64,000 bases of DNA, taken from Silanimonas sp. (lineage in GTDB: Bacteria > Pseudomonadota > Gammaproteobacteria > Xanthomonadales > Xanthomonadaceae). The DNA lies in contig NZ_JAPZQK010000003.1 of assembly GCF_027530345.1 (NCBI RefSeq), positions 62,001 to 126,000 of the forward strand, read 5' to 3'. Positions within the stretch are counted from its first letter, which is position 1. Each line of letters begins with the position of its first letter. The notes beneath the pieces are model-generated. The model did not search any database, was not told the DNA's origin, and worked only from the letters and a program-made list of their open reading frames with translations. The position numbers were made by a program, and so were the translations under genes. This document shows, one piece after another, positions 55,142 to 63,386 of the stretch.

Positions 55142-56322
55142 GACCAGCCCGCGCGTTTGCGGCCTGGGGCGTGGCGCTGCTGCTGGCGTCGTCGGCCTTC
55201 GTCGCGACGCCGTCCTTCGCCCAGCCCGCGGATCCGCAGCGCGCGGCGCGCGAGGCCGAGGCGCAGGCCCAGCTCGATGCACTGAAGCGTCGCGTCGTGA
55301 GCTTGGCCGCCGAGCAGAAGCGCGCGGAGGCCGAGAAGTCCGAGACGCTGTCCGCCTTGCGCGAGGCCGATGCGCGCGTGGCCGAGGCGCAGCAGGCAGT
55401 CGATGCGGCGGACGCCGAACAGGCCCGTCTCGCCGACGCCTTGGCCGCGAAGGAGGCCGAGCGGGCGGCGCTGGCCGAGGCCTTGAAGGCGCAGCGCGAG
55501 GTCCTGGCCCGGCTGGTGCGCGCCGCCTATGCCGCCGGTCGCCACGAGCAGCTGAAGCTGCTGCTGGCGCAGGACCAGGTGGGCGCGATGGGCCGGGCGC
55601 TCGCCTACCACCGGCACGTGCAGGCCGACCGCGCGCGCCGCGTGCAGGGCGTGCTCGCCGAACTCGACGCGCTGGCCACGCTCACCGCCGAGGTGCAGCG
55701 CCAGCAGGCCGAAGTGGCGGCGGCTGCCGCCTCGGCCACGGCGGCGCTGGCGGCGCTCGAAACCGAGCGCGAGGCCCGTCGCCAGACCTTGGTGGGCCTC
55801 GAAGCCGCGTTCAAAGGCCGCGAAGCGAGGTTGGCGGCGCTCGGCCGCGACCAGCGCGCGGTCGAAGCCCTGTTGGCCGAGTTGCGCGATGCCATCGCCG
55901 ACATCCCGAAGCGACTGGACGACGATCGGCCCTTTCCCAGCCGTCGCGGCCAGCTGCCGCTGCCGGTGGACGGCGGGCGCGTGCTGGAGCGCTTTGGTGC
56001 CGCGCTGCCCGGCGGCCTGCAGAGCGATGGCGTGCGCTTCGCCGTGGCCCGTGGCACGCCGGTGCGCGCCGTCGCGCCGGGGCGCGTCGCCTATGCCGAC
56101 TGGCTGAAGGGCTACGGCCTGCTGCTGATCCTCGACCACGGCGAGGGCTGGATGAGCCTCTACGCCCACAACGACACGCTGCGTCGCGGCGTCGGCGATT
56201 GGGTGGGGCAGGGCGAGACCCTCGCTCGCGCCGGCGACTCCGGCGGTGCGCCGCAGACCGCGCTGTATTTCGAACTGCGGCGCAACGGGCAGCCGGTCGA
56301 TCCGCGCGGTTGGTGGCGCTGA
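55138..56322 (+). CDS. envC: Murein hydrolase activator EnvC-like protein (degenerate M23)
   Basis: A 394-residue exported protein: signal peptide (FAAWGVALLLASSAFVATPSFA), a long coiled coil (about residues 35-250) rich in EA/AE and R/Q, and a C-terminal LytM-like domain. The LytM fold is present (GTPVRAVAPGRVAYADWLKGYG and SLYAHN). Zinc ligands are missing: no H in SDGVRFAV and HxH is replaced by YFE, as in EnvC, which activates amidases without cutting. The start is TTG, overlapping the gpmI stop by three bases. Confidence 0.9.
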   Translation: MRPARAFAAWGVALLLASSAFVATPSFAQPADPQRAAREAEAQAQLDALKRRVVSLAAEQKRAEAEKSETLSALREADARVAEAQQAVDAADAEQARLADALAAKEAERAALAEALKAQREVLARLVRAAYAAGRHEQLKLLLAQDQVGAMGRALAYHRHVQADRARRVQGVLAELDALATLTAEVQRQQAEVAAAAASATAALAALETEREARRQTLVGLEAAFKGREARLAALGRDQRAVEALLAELRDAIADIPKRLDDDRPFPSRRGQLPLPVDGGRVLERFGAALPGGLQSDGVRFAVARGTPVRAVAPGRVAYADWLKGYGLLLILDHGEGWMSLYAHNDTLRRGVGDWVGQGETLARAGDSGGAPQTALYFELRRNGQPVDPRGWWR

Positions 56323-56327
56323 AGCCG

Positions 56328-56333
56328 CATAAT
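56328..56333 (+). promoter_or_regulatory. Candidate -10 for ctpA
   Basis: CATAAT, 5 bases after the envC stop and 22 before the chosen ctpA start. It contains the first base pairs of an alternative upstream ATG, which argues for the later start. Confidence 0.3.
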
Positions 56334-56355
56334 GGCGGCCTCTCCGGTGGACGCC

Positions 56356-57648
56356 ATGCGACTCTCCCCCCTTCCGATCCTCCTTGCGCTCGCCGCCTCA
56401 ACGCCCCTCCGGGCGCAGGTTGACGTCGCCGCCGATCCGCTGGCGCCCGCGCCGTCGTCGGCCGTGCCGCTCGAGGAGATCCGCCGCTTCGCGGAGGTCT
56501 TCCGCACGGTGCAGGAGGGCTACGTCGACCCGATCGACGACCGCACGCTGATGCAGGCCGCGGTGCGCGCGCTGCTCGCCGACCTCGACCCGCACAGCGC
56601 CTACCTGCCCGCCACCAGTGCCAGCGCCCTCGCCGAGGAAGTGCAGGGCATGTACGACGGCATCGGCGTGGAGGTCGAGGTCCGGCCGGACCGCAGCCTG
56701 AAGGTCATCGGCGCCATCGACGGCGGCCCGGCGCACAAGGCCGGGCTGCGCACCGGCGACGTCATCGTCGCCATCGACGGCCGCCCGGCTGGCAGCCTGC
56801 GCGATCCCGATCCGTCGCGCGCGTTGCGCGGCGTTGCCGGCACCAGCGTCCGCCTCTCGCTGCTGCGCCCTGGCGAAGCCCTGCCGCGCGACGTCGTGCT
56901 GGTGCGGCAGAGCATCGCGCTCTCGAGCGTCAGTGGCCGCCTGCTTGAACCCGGCTACGGCTACCTGCGCATCGGCTATTTCGAAGGCGACACCGCCGAC
57001 GAACTGAAGCGCCAGCTCGCCGCGCTGCAGGCCGCGTCGGGCGGCCCGCTCTCCGGCCTCGTGCTCGATCTGCGCAACAATCCCGGCGGCCTGCTCACCA
57101 CCGCCATCGAAGTCGCCGACCTGTTCCTCGAAGGCGGCCCGATCGTCAGCACCCGCGGCCGCACCGCGACGTCGAACGTGCTGTACCGCGCCGGGGCCGG
57201 TGATGCGCTGCAGGGCGCGCCCATCGCCGTGCTGCTCGATGTCGGCACCGCCAGCTCGGCGGAAGTCGTCGCCGGCGCGCTGCGCGACCAGCGCCGCGCC
57301 CTGCTGCTCGGTGCGCGCAGTTTCGGCAAGGGCTCGGTGCAGACGGTGGTCGACCTCGGCAACGGCGACGCGTTGAAGCTCACCACCGCGCGCTACTACA
57401 CGCCGTCGGGGCGTTCGATCCAGGCTGCCGGCATCCTTCCGGATGTCACGCTGCCGGGCACCGCCATTCGCGGGTTGCGCGAGCAGGACCTGCCCACGCA
57501 TCTCTCCGGCGATGCCGAGGTGCCCGACGGCTACGCCACCGGCGTGATCGTCGAGGGCGAATCCGCGGTGGCTGAAGCCCTGCGCCGGGTGAAGCAGGCG
57601 GCCGCGGCGCGGCAGGCGACGGCCCGGCGCGCCACGAGCGCGGGATAA
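56356..57648 (+). CDS. ctpA: S41 family C-terminal processing peptidase CtpA-like
   Basis: A 430-residue exported protease with a signal peptide (MRLSPLPILLALAASTPLRA). A PDZ domain (about residues 90-170, IGVEVEVRPDRSLKVIGAIDGGPAHKAGLRTGDVI) precedes the peptidase core. The Ser/Lys dyad is in GTASSAEVVAGAL and SFGKGSVQTV. It would trim or degrade periplasmic proteins at C-termini. I chose the ATG at 56356 (an in-frame ATG at 56332 falls inside a -10-like box). Third gene of gpmI-envC-ctpA. Confidence 0.93.
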   Translation: MRLSPLPILLALAASTPLRAQVDVAADPLAPAPSSAVPLEEIRRFAEVFRTVQEGYVDPIDDRTLMQAAVRALLADLDPHSAYLPATSASALAEEVQGMYDGIGVEVEVRPDRSLKVIGAIDGGPAHKAGLRTGDVIVAIDGRPAGSLRDPDPSRALRGVAGTSVRLSLLRPGEALPRDVVLVRQSIALSSVSGRLLEPGYGYLRIGYFEGDTADELKRQLAALQAASGGPLSGLVLDLRNNPGGLLTTAIEVADLFLEGGPIVSTRGRTATSNVLYRAGAGDALQGAPIAVLLDVGTASSAEVVAGALRDQRRALLLGARSFGKGSVQTVVDLGNGDALKLTTARYYTPSGRSIQAAGILPDVTLPGTAIRGLREQDLPTHLSGDAEVPDGYATGVIVEGESAVAEALRRVKQAAAARQATARRATSAG

Positions 57649-57657
57649 CTGCGGTAT

Positions 57658-58338
57658 TCAGGCGCGCAGTCGCGACCGGCGCGCCAACGATTCCCGCACC
57701 GCCAGCGCCACGAGGAAGCCGAAGGCGAAACCGGCGAGGTGCGCCCACCACGCGACGGCGCCGAAGCTCGGGCCCGCCCAGGTGAAGAGCAACTGCAGCA
57801 CCACCCACAGGCTGATCAGCACGACGGCCGGCATACGCACGAATTCCAGCCAGAGGCCGAGCGGCAGCACGACGCCGAGGCGCGCATTGGGGAATAGCGC
57901 GAGGTAGGCCCCGATCAGCGTCGACACCGCGCCCGACGCGCCGATGATCACGCGGTCGGGCCGGTCCATCGACAGCGCCGCCACGAAATTCGACAGCGCG
58001 CCGCCCGCCACGAACAGCGCGAGCAGGCGCCATGAGCCAAGGGCACGCTCGGCGGGCAGGCCGAACACGAGCAGGAACAGCATGTTGCCGAGCAGATGGG
58101 TGCCGCTGCTGTGCAGCCCGAGTGTGGTCACTAGGGTGGCTGCACGCTCCGGTTGCAAGAGGCTGCGCCAGTCGGCGGCGGCGGCCGAGAGTGCCCCCCA
58201 GCGCAGCAGCAACGCGTCATGGGTGGCGCGGTCGACGAACGCCAGCAGGGCGAACGCGCCGACGCACAGCACGAGCACGAGGGGTGTAGCCCAGCGCCAC
58301 ATCACGTGGCGGCGTCCCGGCGCATCGACGAACACCAT
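57658..58338 (-). CDS. Rhomboid family intramembrane serine protease
   Basis: A 226-residue polytopic protease (about six membrane helices). The catalytic dyad is S135 (IGASGAVS) and H200 (WWAHLAGF); the oxyanion site H81-N85 (HLLGN) and the GGALSN segment are present. It would cut substrates inside the membrane. Its start overlaps the gspB stop by one base (TGATG), so it is translationally coupled to gspA-gspB. It lacks the short form of rhombosortase. Substrate unknown. Confidence 0.92.
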   Translation of the reverse strand: MVFVDAPGRRHVMWRWATPLVLVLCVGAFALLAFVDRATHDALLLRWGALSAAAADWRSLLQPERAATLVTTLGLHSSGTHLLGNMLFLLVFGLPAERALGSWRLLALFVAGGALSNFVAALSMDRPDRVIIGASGAVSTLIGAYLALFPNARLGVVLPLGLWLEFVRMPAVVLISLWVVLQLLFTWAGPSFGAVAWWAHLAGFAFGFLVALAVRESLARRSRLRA

Positions 58339-59036
58339 CAGCGCGGAATCCAGAGCACGCGGCCCTGCCAGCCCAGCCGCAGGCCGTCGCGACGGATCTC
58401 GAGCAGCGTGAGGCCGGGCTGCAGGGTTTCGCCTTCGCGGCGACGCTGCCCGTCGACGATGGCGAAGCGGCGCGCCGGATCGTCGGCATACACGTGCATG
58501 GACACGCGCAGCGGTGGCAACGCATCGCCGGCCACCGCGGACCAGGGCAGGTCGCCGTCGCGCGGGCCGAGCCCTGAGTCCGATGTTGCGGGGCTCACCG
58601 CCTCGGGCTCGATGGGCGCGGTGATCGTGGTCTCGGCGACCGGCGCCGCCGGTACGAGGGGCTGGATCTCCGGGGCGGGCGAGGGCGGCGCGGCCTCGGG
58701 CGCCGGCCGCGGTGCCGGGGTGATCGGCGCCTGCGAAGGCGGCGGCGCGTAGGCAGCTGCGGGCACGGGTTCGATCGGCATCTCGGGGCTCGCGACCACC
58801 GCGACCGGCGAGGCGCTCGAAAGCTCGACCGCCGCTGCCGGCGCCCCGCGACCGACGCCCCACCACCATGCCGCGGCGGCGGCCAGCAGCCCGCCGAGCA
58901 GGAGTCCGCCGAGCGCCATCGGCCAGACCGAGGTCCGGGCCGGGCGTGCGGGGCCGACATCCCCTAGCAGGGTCGGCAGCGCGGCGCGACGGCGCTCGGC
59001 TTCCGAGCGGCGCAGGGCTTCAAGGATCAGCGACAC
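58338..59036 (-). CDS. Type II secretion assembly protein GspB-like
   Basis: A 232-residue inner-membrane protein. The N-terminus (SLILEALRRSEAERRR) is typical of GspB/ExeB-type proteins, followed by a membrane helix (GGLLLGGLLAAAAAWWWG). A long proline/alanine-rich linker spans residues 60-165 and the C-terminal T2SSB domain has LRVSMHVYADDPARRFAIVDG and GWQGRVLWIPR. It helps the GspA ATPase place the GspD secretin. I chose GTG at 59036; the preceding gspA stop is 10 bases away. Confidence 0.85.
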   Translation of the reverse strand: MSLILEALRRSEAERRRAALPTLLGDVGPARPARTSVWPMALGGLLLGGLLAAAAAWWWGVGRGAPAAAVELSSASPVAVVASPEMPIEPVPAAAYAPPPSQAPITPAPRPAPEAAPPSPAPEIQPLVPAAPVAETTITAPIEPEAVSPATSDSGLGPRDGDLPWSAVAGDALPPLRVSMHVYADDPARRFAIVDGQRRREGETLQPGLTLLEIRRDGLRLGWQGRVLWIPR

Positions 59037-59046
59037 GGCCGGGCCC

Positions 59047-60645
59047 TCAATCCAAGGCCCGACGCAGCCGCGGGCCGTCGCTGCGTTCCGCGCCGAGCGA
59101 GCGCAAGGTGGCCGGGCCCGGCACGCCGTCGACGGCCAGCCCGTGCACCCGCTGCACGTCGCGTAGGGCGCCGGTGAGGGCGGTGTCGAACTCCGAAGGG
59201 CCCTGCGGCATCGCCGCTTGGCGCTGCGCCGCCAGTCGCGAGGCCAGCCAATCCACTTCCGGCCCTGTTTCGCCTTCGGCGGGAACGCGCGCCAAGGCCA
59301 AGGGGCCGCGCCAGATCGACAAGTGGCGGCCGCGGAAATGGCGGTTGAAGTCGACGCGCGGGATGTCGACGGCGATGTCGCCGAGCCACAGGCGCACGCG
59401 CAGCGCATCGGCGCCGAGCAGCACCGCCCAGACGCGTTGACCGTCGTCGCCGTCCAGTTGGACCAGCGCGGGGCGCTGCAGCGCCACGAGGGCGTCGAGG
59501 CTGGTGGTGCCGGTCTGGCACAGCAGGCCTGGCGCGAGCACGGGCGGGCAGTCGGCGAGGCGTCGCGGCGTGGCCTCCTGTGCCCGCACCGCCCACATCC
59601 GCATCAGCTCGGCCGCGGCGGGCGCCGGCGAGTCGTCGAGTTGCCGAAGCCGGGCCGCGAGGGTCGCCCCATCGAGGCGCGGCGGCGGGATCGGTATGGA
59701 CAGCCCCGCGGCGGGCTCGGGCGTCGGCGGCGCCGAGGAGCGTCGCGGCGCCAGCGCGAACAGCGCGATGCCGATCGCCAGGGCCGCGCCGACCACCACC
59801 GGCATCGAAGGTTTCGGCAGGCGCTTGAGCGGCCGCACCAGTACCTCGCGCGCCGCGAGATCGACCAGGCGTTCGCCGACCGGATGCTCGTCCCGCGCGT
59901 AGCCGGCGAGCAGTGCGCGCTCGGCGATCACGTTCACCAGCCGCGGCACGCCGCCGGCATGGTGGTGCAGCCGTTTCACCGCGAGGCGGGTGAAGGGGAA
60001 GCGCGTGGCGCCGGCCACGGCCACGCGGTGGCGGACGTAGGCCTCGACCTCGTCGGCGTCGAGCGGCGTCAGGTGGAAGCGCGCGGTGATGCGCTGGGCG
60101 AGCTGGCGCAGCTCGGGGCGGTCGAGCAGGTCGCGCAGTTCGGGCTGGCCGAGCAACACCATCTGAAGCAGCTTCTGCGTCGGCGTTTCGAGGTTGGTGA
60201 GCAGGCGCACCTGCTCCAGCGCCTCCTTCGAGAGGTTCTGCGCTTCGTCGATGATCACCACCACGCGCAGGCCCTGCGCATAAGCGTCGATGAGATAAGC
60301 GTTCAGCCGGTCGTAGAGGCCCTTCAGGCTGCCGCGCACCGCGCTGATCTCGAGGCGCAACTCCTCGGCGATGGCTTCGAGCAATTCCACCGGCGAAAGC
60401 AGCGGGTTCAGCACGAGGGCGACGCGCACGTTCTCGGGCAGCTGCTCCAGCAGCAGCCGACACAGCGTGGTCTTTCCCGTGCCGACTTCGCCGGTCAGCT
60501 GCACGAAGCCGCCACCACCGCCCTGGGTGATGCCGTAGTGCAGGTGTGCGAGCGCGTCCCGGTGGCGCTCGCTCAGGTAGACGAAGCGCGGGTCCGGCGT
60601 GATCGAGAACGGCGCTTCGGCGAAGCCGTAGTACTCGAGGAGCAT
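59047..60645 (-). CDS. Type II secretion AAA ATPase GspA/ExeA-like
   Basis: A 532-residue protein with the ExeA N-terminus MLLEYYGFAEAPFSITPDPRF. An AAA domain (Walker A GEVGTGKTT, Walker B VVVIIDEAQN), a membrane segment (MPVVVGAALAIGIALFAL), and a periplasmic part ending in a peptidoglycan-binding domain (VQRVHGLAVDGVPGPATLRSLG) follow. ExeA remodels peptidoglycan for secretin assembly. No Shine-Dalgarno sequence is clear; I chose the ATG at 60645 over an upstream in-frame start because the family begins there. Forms an operon with gspB and the rhomboid. Confidence 0.9.
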   Translation of the reverse strand: MLLEYYGFAEAPFSITPDPRFVYLSERHRDALAHLHYGITQGGGGGFVQLTGEVGTGKTTLCRLLLEQLPENVRVALVLNPLLSPVELLEAIAEELRLEISAVRGSLKGLYDRLNAYLIDAYAQGLRVVVIIDEAQNLSKEALEQVRLLTNLETPTQKLLQMVLLGQPELRDLLDRPELRQLAQRITARFHLTPLDADEVEAYVRHRVAVAGATRFPFTRLAVKRLHHHAGGVPRLVNVIAERALLAGYARDEHPVGERLVDLAAREVLVRPLKRLPKPSMPVVVGAALAIGIALFALAPRRSSAPPTPEPAAGLSIPIPPPRLDGATLAARLRQLDDSPAPAAAELMRMWAVRAQEATPRRLADCPPVLAPGLLCQTGTTSLDALVALQRPALVQLDGDDGQRVWAVLLGADALRVRLWLGDIAVDIPRVDFNRHFRGRHLSIWRGPLALARVPAEGETGPEVDWLASRLAAQRQAAMPQGPSEFDTALTGALRDVQRVHGLAVDGVPGPATLRSLGAERSDGPRLRRALD

Positions 60646-60742
60646 TCGAAGGAACCACCGGGATGGGCGGTAAGCCTGCCATGGATGCCCCGCCGCGCGC
60701 AGGGCGCTGGCGGGGGCGGGCGGCCTCTTGCACACTCGGCCG

Positions 60743-62164
60743 ATGCGATGCGCGGCCCTCCTTCTGGTGTTGCTGGCGACCGGCGCGAACGCGGGCCCTC
60801 CCCCGCGCTTCGTCCTCGAGCCGGCCGAGCGCGCCTACCTCGACGCCAAGGGCCCGCTGCGCCTGTGCGTCGATCCCGCCTGGGCGCCACTCGAGAGCGT
60901 CGACGCCTCCGGGCGCCATGTCGGCATCGGCGCGGATGTCATGTCTTTGCTGTCGGCCCGTGCCGGCATCGAGCTTCGCCTCGTGCCGACCGCGTCCTGG
61001 GCGGAGTCGATGGCCAAGGCCCAGGCCCGCGAGTGCGACCTGCTCTCCATGGTCACGCGCACGCGGGAGCGGGAGGGCTGGTTCGATTTCACCGACCCCT
61101 ACATCGACATCCCCGGCGTCATCGTCACCCGCGGCGACGTCCACCACGTCACCGATCTTGTGCAGGTGCTCGACGAGCCGCTGGGGATCATGCGCGGCTT
61201 CTCCACCGTGAAGACGCTGCGCGAGCAGTACCCGGGCATCCGGCTGGTCGAGGTCGACAGCTATCGCGAGGGGTTCGAAAAGGTGCAGGCCGGGGAGCTG
61301 TTCGGGATGCTGGGCAACATGGCCAGCATCGGCCATGCCTTGCAGGGCGACGGCATCGTCGACCTGAAGATCGCCGGCTGGTCCGGCGACTTCACGCGCC
61401 CGGCCATCGCCACCCGCAACGACGAGCCGCAGCTCGGCCGCATCTTCCAACGCCTCGTCGCCTCGCTGAGCCCCGAGGAGCGCCAGCCGATCCTCAACCG
61501 CTGGCTCGCCGTCCGCTTCGATACCGGCTTCGACTCGCGCTGGTTCTGGCGCACCACGGTGCCGATCCTCGTCGGCCTGTTGGCCCTGCTCGCCTGGTCG
61601 GTGTCCCTGCGGCGGCTCAATGCCAAGCTGCAGCTCGCGAACGCGAAGCTCGCCGAATCCAGCCGGCGCGACCCGCTGACCGGCCTCGGCAACCGCATGC
61701 ACCTCGACGAGCAGCTGCCGGCGCGCCTGCACTTGTGCGCGCGCAATGGCCTGCCGCTGGTGGTGGCGATGGTGGACATCGACCACTTCAAGAACGTCAA
61801 CGACCGCCACGGCCACCCGGTGGGCGACGGCGCGCTGCGCGCCATGGCCGCCGAGTTGCGCGCCGCGTTCCGCCGCGAGGACGACCTGCTGGTGCGCTAC
61901 GGCGGCGAGGAGTTCGTGGTCCTTCTCACCGGCGGCAGCATCGAGGAGGCCCTTGCCCAATTGCAGGCGTTCCGCGAGCGCATCGCTGGGGCGATGCTGG
62001 ATGCTGCGGGCGTGCCGCTGCAGCTGACGGTGAGCATCGGCGTGCAGGCCGTCCGCCCCAGCGCCGGCGACACGCCGGAGAAACTGCTGCAGGCCGCCGA
62101 CGCAGCGCTCTACGTGGCCAAAGCCGAGGGCCGCAACCGGTTGGTGCGCGCCCCGCGCGGATGA
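60743..62164 (+). CDS. Diguanylate cyclase with periplasmic SBP3-type sensor domain
   Basis: A 473-residue membrane enzyme making c-di-GMP. A signal peptide (MRCAALLLVLLATGANA) and a periplasmic amino-acid-binding-protein-like domain (SBP_bac_3, residues 30-265, with LRLCVDPAWAPLE and FDFTDPYIDIPG) are followed by one membrane helix (VPILVGLLALLAWSVSL) and a GGDEF domain. The active site is GGEEF, and an intact RxxD (REDD) inhibitory site lies 5 residues before it. It probably senses a small ligand. Divergent from gspA. Confidence 0.93.
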   Translation: MRCAALLLVLLATGANAGPPPRFVLEPAERAYLDAKGPLRLCVDPAWAPLESVDASGRHVGIGADVMSLLSARAGIELRLVPTASWAESMAKAQARECDLLSMVTRTREREGWFDFTDPYIDIPGVIVTRGDVHHVTDLVQVLDEPLGIMRGFSTVKTLREQYPGIRLVEVDSYREGFEKVQAGELFGMLGNMASIGHALQGDGIVDLKIAGWSGDFTRPAIATRNDEPQLGRIFQRLVASLSPEERQPILNRWLAVRFDTGFDSRWFWRTTVPILVGLLALLAWSVSLRRLNAKLQLANAKLAESSRRDPLTGLGNRMHLDEQLPARLHLCARNGLPLVVAMVDIDHFKNVNDRHGHPVGDGALRAMAAELRAAFRREDDLLVRYGGEEFVVLLTGGSIEEALAQLQAFRERIAGAMLDAAGVPLQLTVSIGVQAVRPSAGDTPEKLLQAADAALYVAKAEGRNRLVRAPRG

Positions 62165-62171
62165 GGCGGGC

Positions 62172-62603
62172 TCAACGCCGCCGGCCGGCGCCCCACAGCC
62201 CGAAGACGGCGAAGACTCCGCCACCGAGGCCCAGCAGGATCGGCAGGCCCCACAGTCCCATCGTGTCGTCGGGAAAGGCCTCGCGCGTGCCCGGATGGAC
62301 GCGCAGCGGGAACGCATCGCCGACGTCGAAGCGGGCCTCGCTTTCGGGCTCGTCGCGGCCGCGCGATTGGCCCGCACCGGTACGCATACGGCGGGTGTCA
62401 TTGGCGACCGTGTACTCGACCACCGCGGTGAACTTCGTGCAGGCCCGGCGCGGCTTGCGTCCGCAGCGCGTGTTGCGCGATTCGATGTCGACGACGATCC
62501 CGCTCGTCGGCACGGCCACGCGGACGAAGTTCGCCCGCTGCACGCCGATCACGCCGGCGAGCGCCAGCAGCACGAGGGCAAGCAGCATCAGCACGGCCTT
62601 CAT
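62172..62603 (-). CDS. DUF3592 domain membrane protein
   Basis: A 143-residue protein with an N-terminal membrane helix (MKAVLMLLALVLLALAGVIG) and a C-terminal one (GLPILLGLGGGVFAVFGLWG). Between them is a DUF3592-like beta domain (VPTSGIVVDIESRNTRCG to YTVANDTRRM and ARFDVGDAFPLRVHPGTREAF). Function unknown. Its start overlaps the channel gene stop by four bases, so the two are likely made together. Confidence 0.78.
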   Translation of the reverse strand: MKAVLMLLALVLLALAGVIGVQRANFVRVAVPTSGIVVDIESRNTRCGRKPRRACTKFTAVVEYTVANDTRRMRTGAGQSRGRDEPESEARFDVGDAFPLRVHPGTREAFPDDTMGLWGLPILLGLGGGVFAVFGLWGAGRRR

Positions 62604-63379
62604 GGCTTGGCTCCCGCGCCGAACAGGCCGCGCACGGTCAGCACCAGCCAGGCGAGGTGCGTCGCACCGAGGGCCACCAGCCACGCCGTGCCCGCCGCGC
62701 CTTCCGAGGGCAGGGCCGGTGCCGCGACGATGACGCTCCAGCCCAGCGTGCTGCGCAGGGCGCTCGGCAGGTCCGCCCAGGCGCCGGGTTCGGCCAGCAT
62801 GCCGCCGGCCAGATGGAAGCCGGCCAGGGCGAAGGCATAGATCGACAGCGCCAACAGGAACGTCGCCGCCAGAAGGTGGAGCCCGGCCGGCAGTCGGCGT
62901 TCCACGAAGCTGCGCAGCAGGTCGTTGCCGGAGACGAGACGCAGCAGCCGCAGCAGTCGGGCGAGGCGCGCCACGATGGCGACACCGCCGGCCAGCGGCA
63001 GCAGCGACAGCACGACGATGACGGTATCGAAGGTGTTCCAGCCGTTGCGGAAGAACCCGCCCAGCGGCTTGCCGTGCGCCAGCATCCGCAGCGCGATCTC
63101 GATGACGAACCACGCCGTCGAGACGGCGAACAGGCCTTCGAGCAAGCCTTCGAACGACTCGCTGGCGCGCGGCAGGGCTTCCATCCCCAGCGCCACAGCG
63201 TTGATCGCGATCAGCGCGTGCGTGAACGCGATGAAGCCCGGGTTGGCGACGAAGCGTCGCAGGCGCAGCGGCCCGTGGCCCGTGACCGCCGGGACGGCGG
63301 GGGAGGTCGTGCCGGACACCGGCCCTGTCGTGCCCCCGCGCCGTGTTCCGCCGTGCTTCGTTCCGCCGCGCTTCGTCAT
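62600..63379 (-). CDS. Ion transport domain protein with voltage-sensor-like S4
   Basis: A 259-residue membrane protein of the Ion_trans (PF00520) type with six hydrophobic segments. S4 (VAIVARLARLLRLLRLV) has four arginines at three-residue spacing, as in voltage sensors. No TxGYG or Nav TLExW filter is seen in the pore segment (LPSALRSTLGWSVIVAAP), so ion selectivity is unknown. The first 30 residues carry a KRGGT-type repeat, encoded by short DNA repeats. It lies 7 bases after putA and overlaps the DUF3592 gene. Confidence 0.82.
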   Translation of the reverse strand: MTKRGGTKHGGTRRGGTTGPVSGTTSPAVPAVTGHGPLRLRRFVANPGFIAFTHALIAINAVALGMEALPRASESFEGLLEGLFAVSTAWFVIEIALRMLAHGKPLGGFFRNGWNTFDTVIVVLSLLPLAGGVAIVARLARLLRLLRLVSGNDLLRSFVERRLPAGLHLLAATFLLALSIYAFALAGFHLAGGMLAEPGAWADLPSALRSTLGWSVIVAAPALPSEGAAGTAWLVALGATHLAWLVLTVRGLFGAGAKP

Positions 63380-63386
63380 CGCGCGC

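Noticed and set aside
57658-58338. Rhombosortase acting on GlyGly-CTERM proteins
   Set aside because: The protein has full classical rhomboid motifs, and no protein in the window ends in a GlyGly-CTERM tail. The exported S1 protease ends in FRTLLGN.
59027-62733. Very long overlapping open frames (more than 1100 residues) on both strands over gspA and the diguanylate cyclase
   Set aside because: They are open only because GC-rich coding DNA has few stop codons in shadow frames. The translations are low-complexity and rich in Arg, Ala and Gly, and match no family, while the genes on the other frames match strongly.
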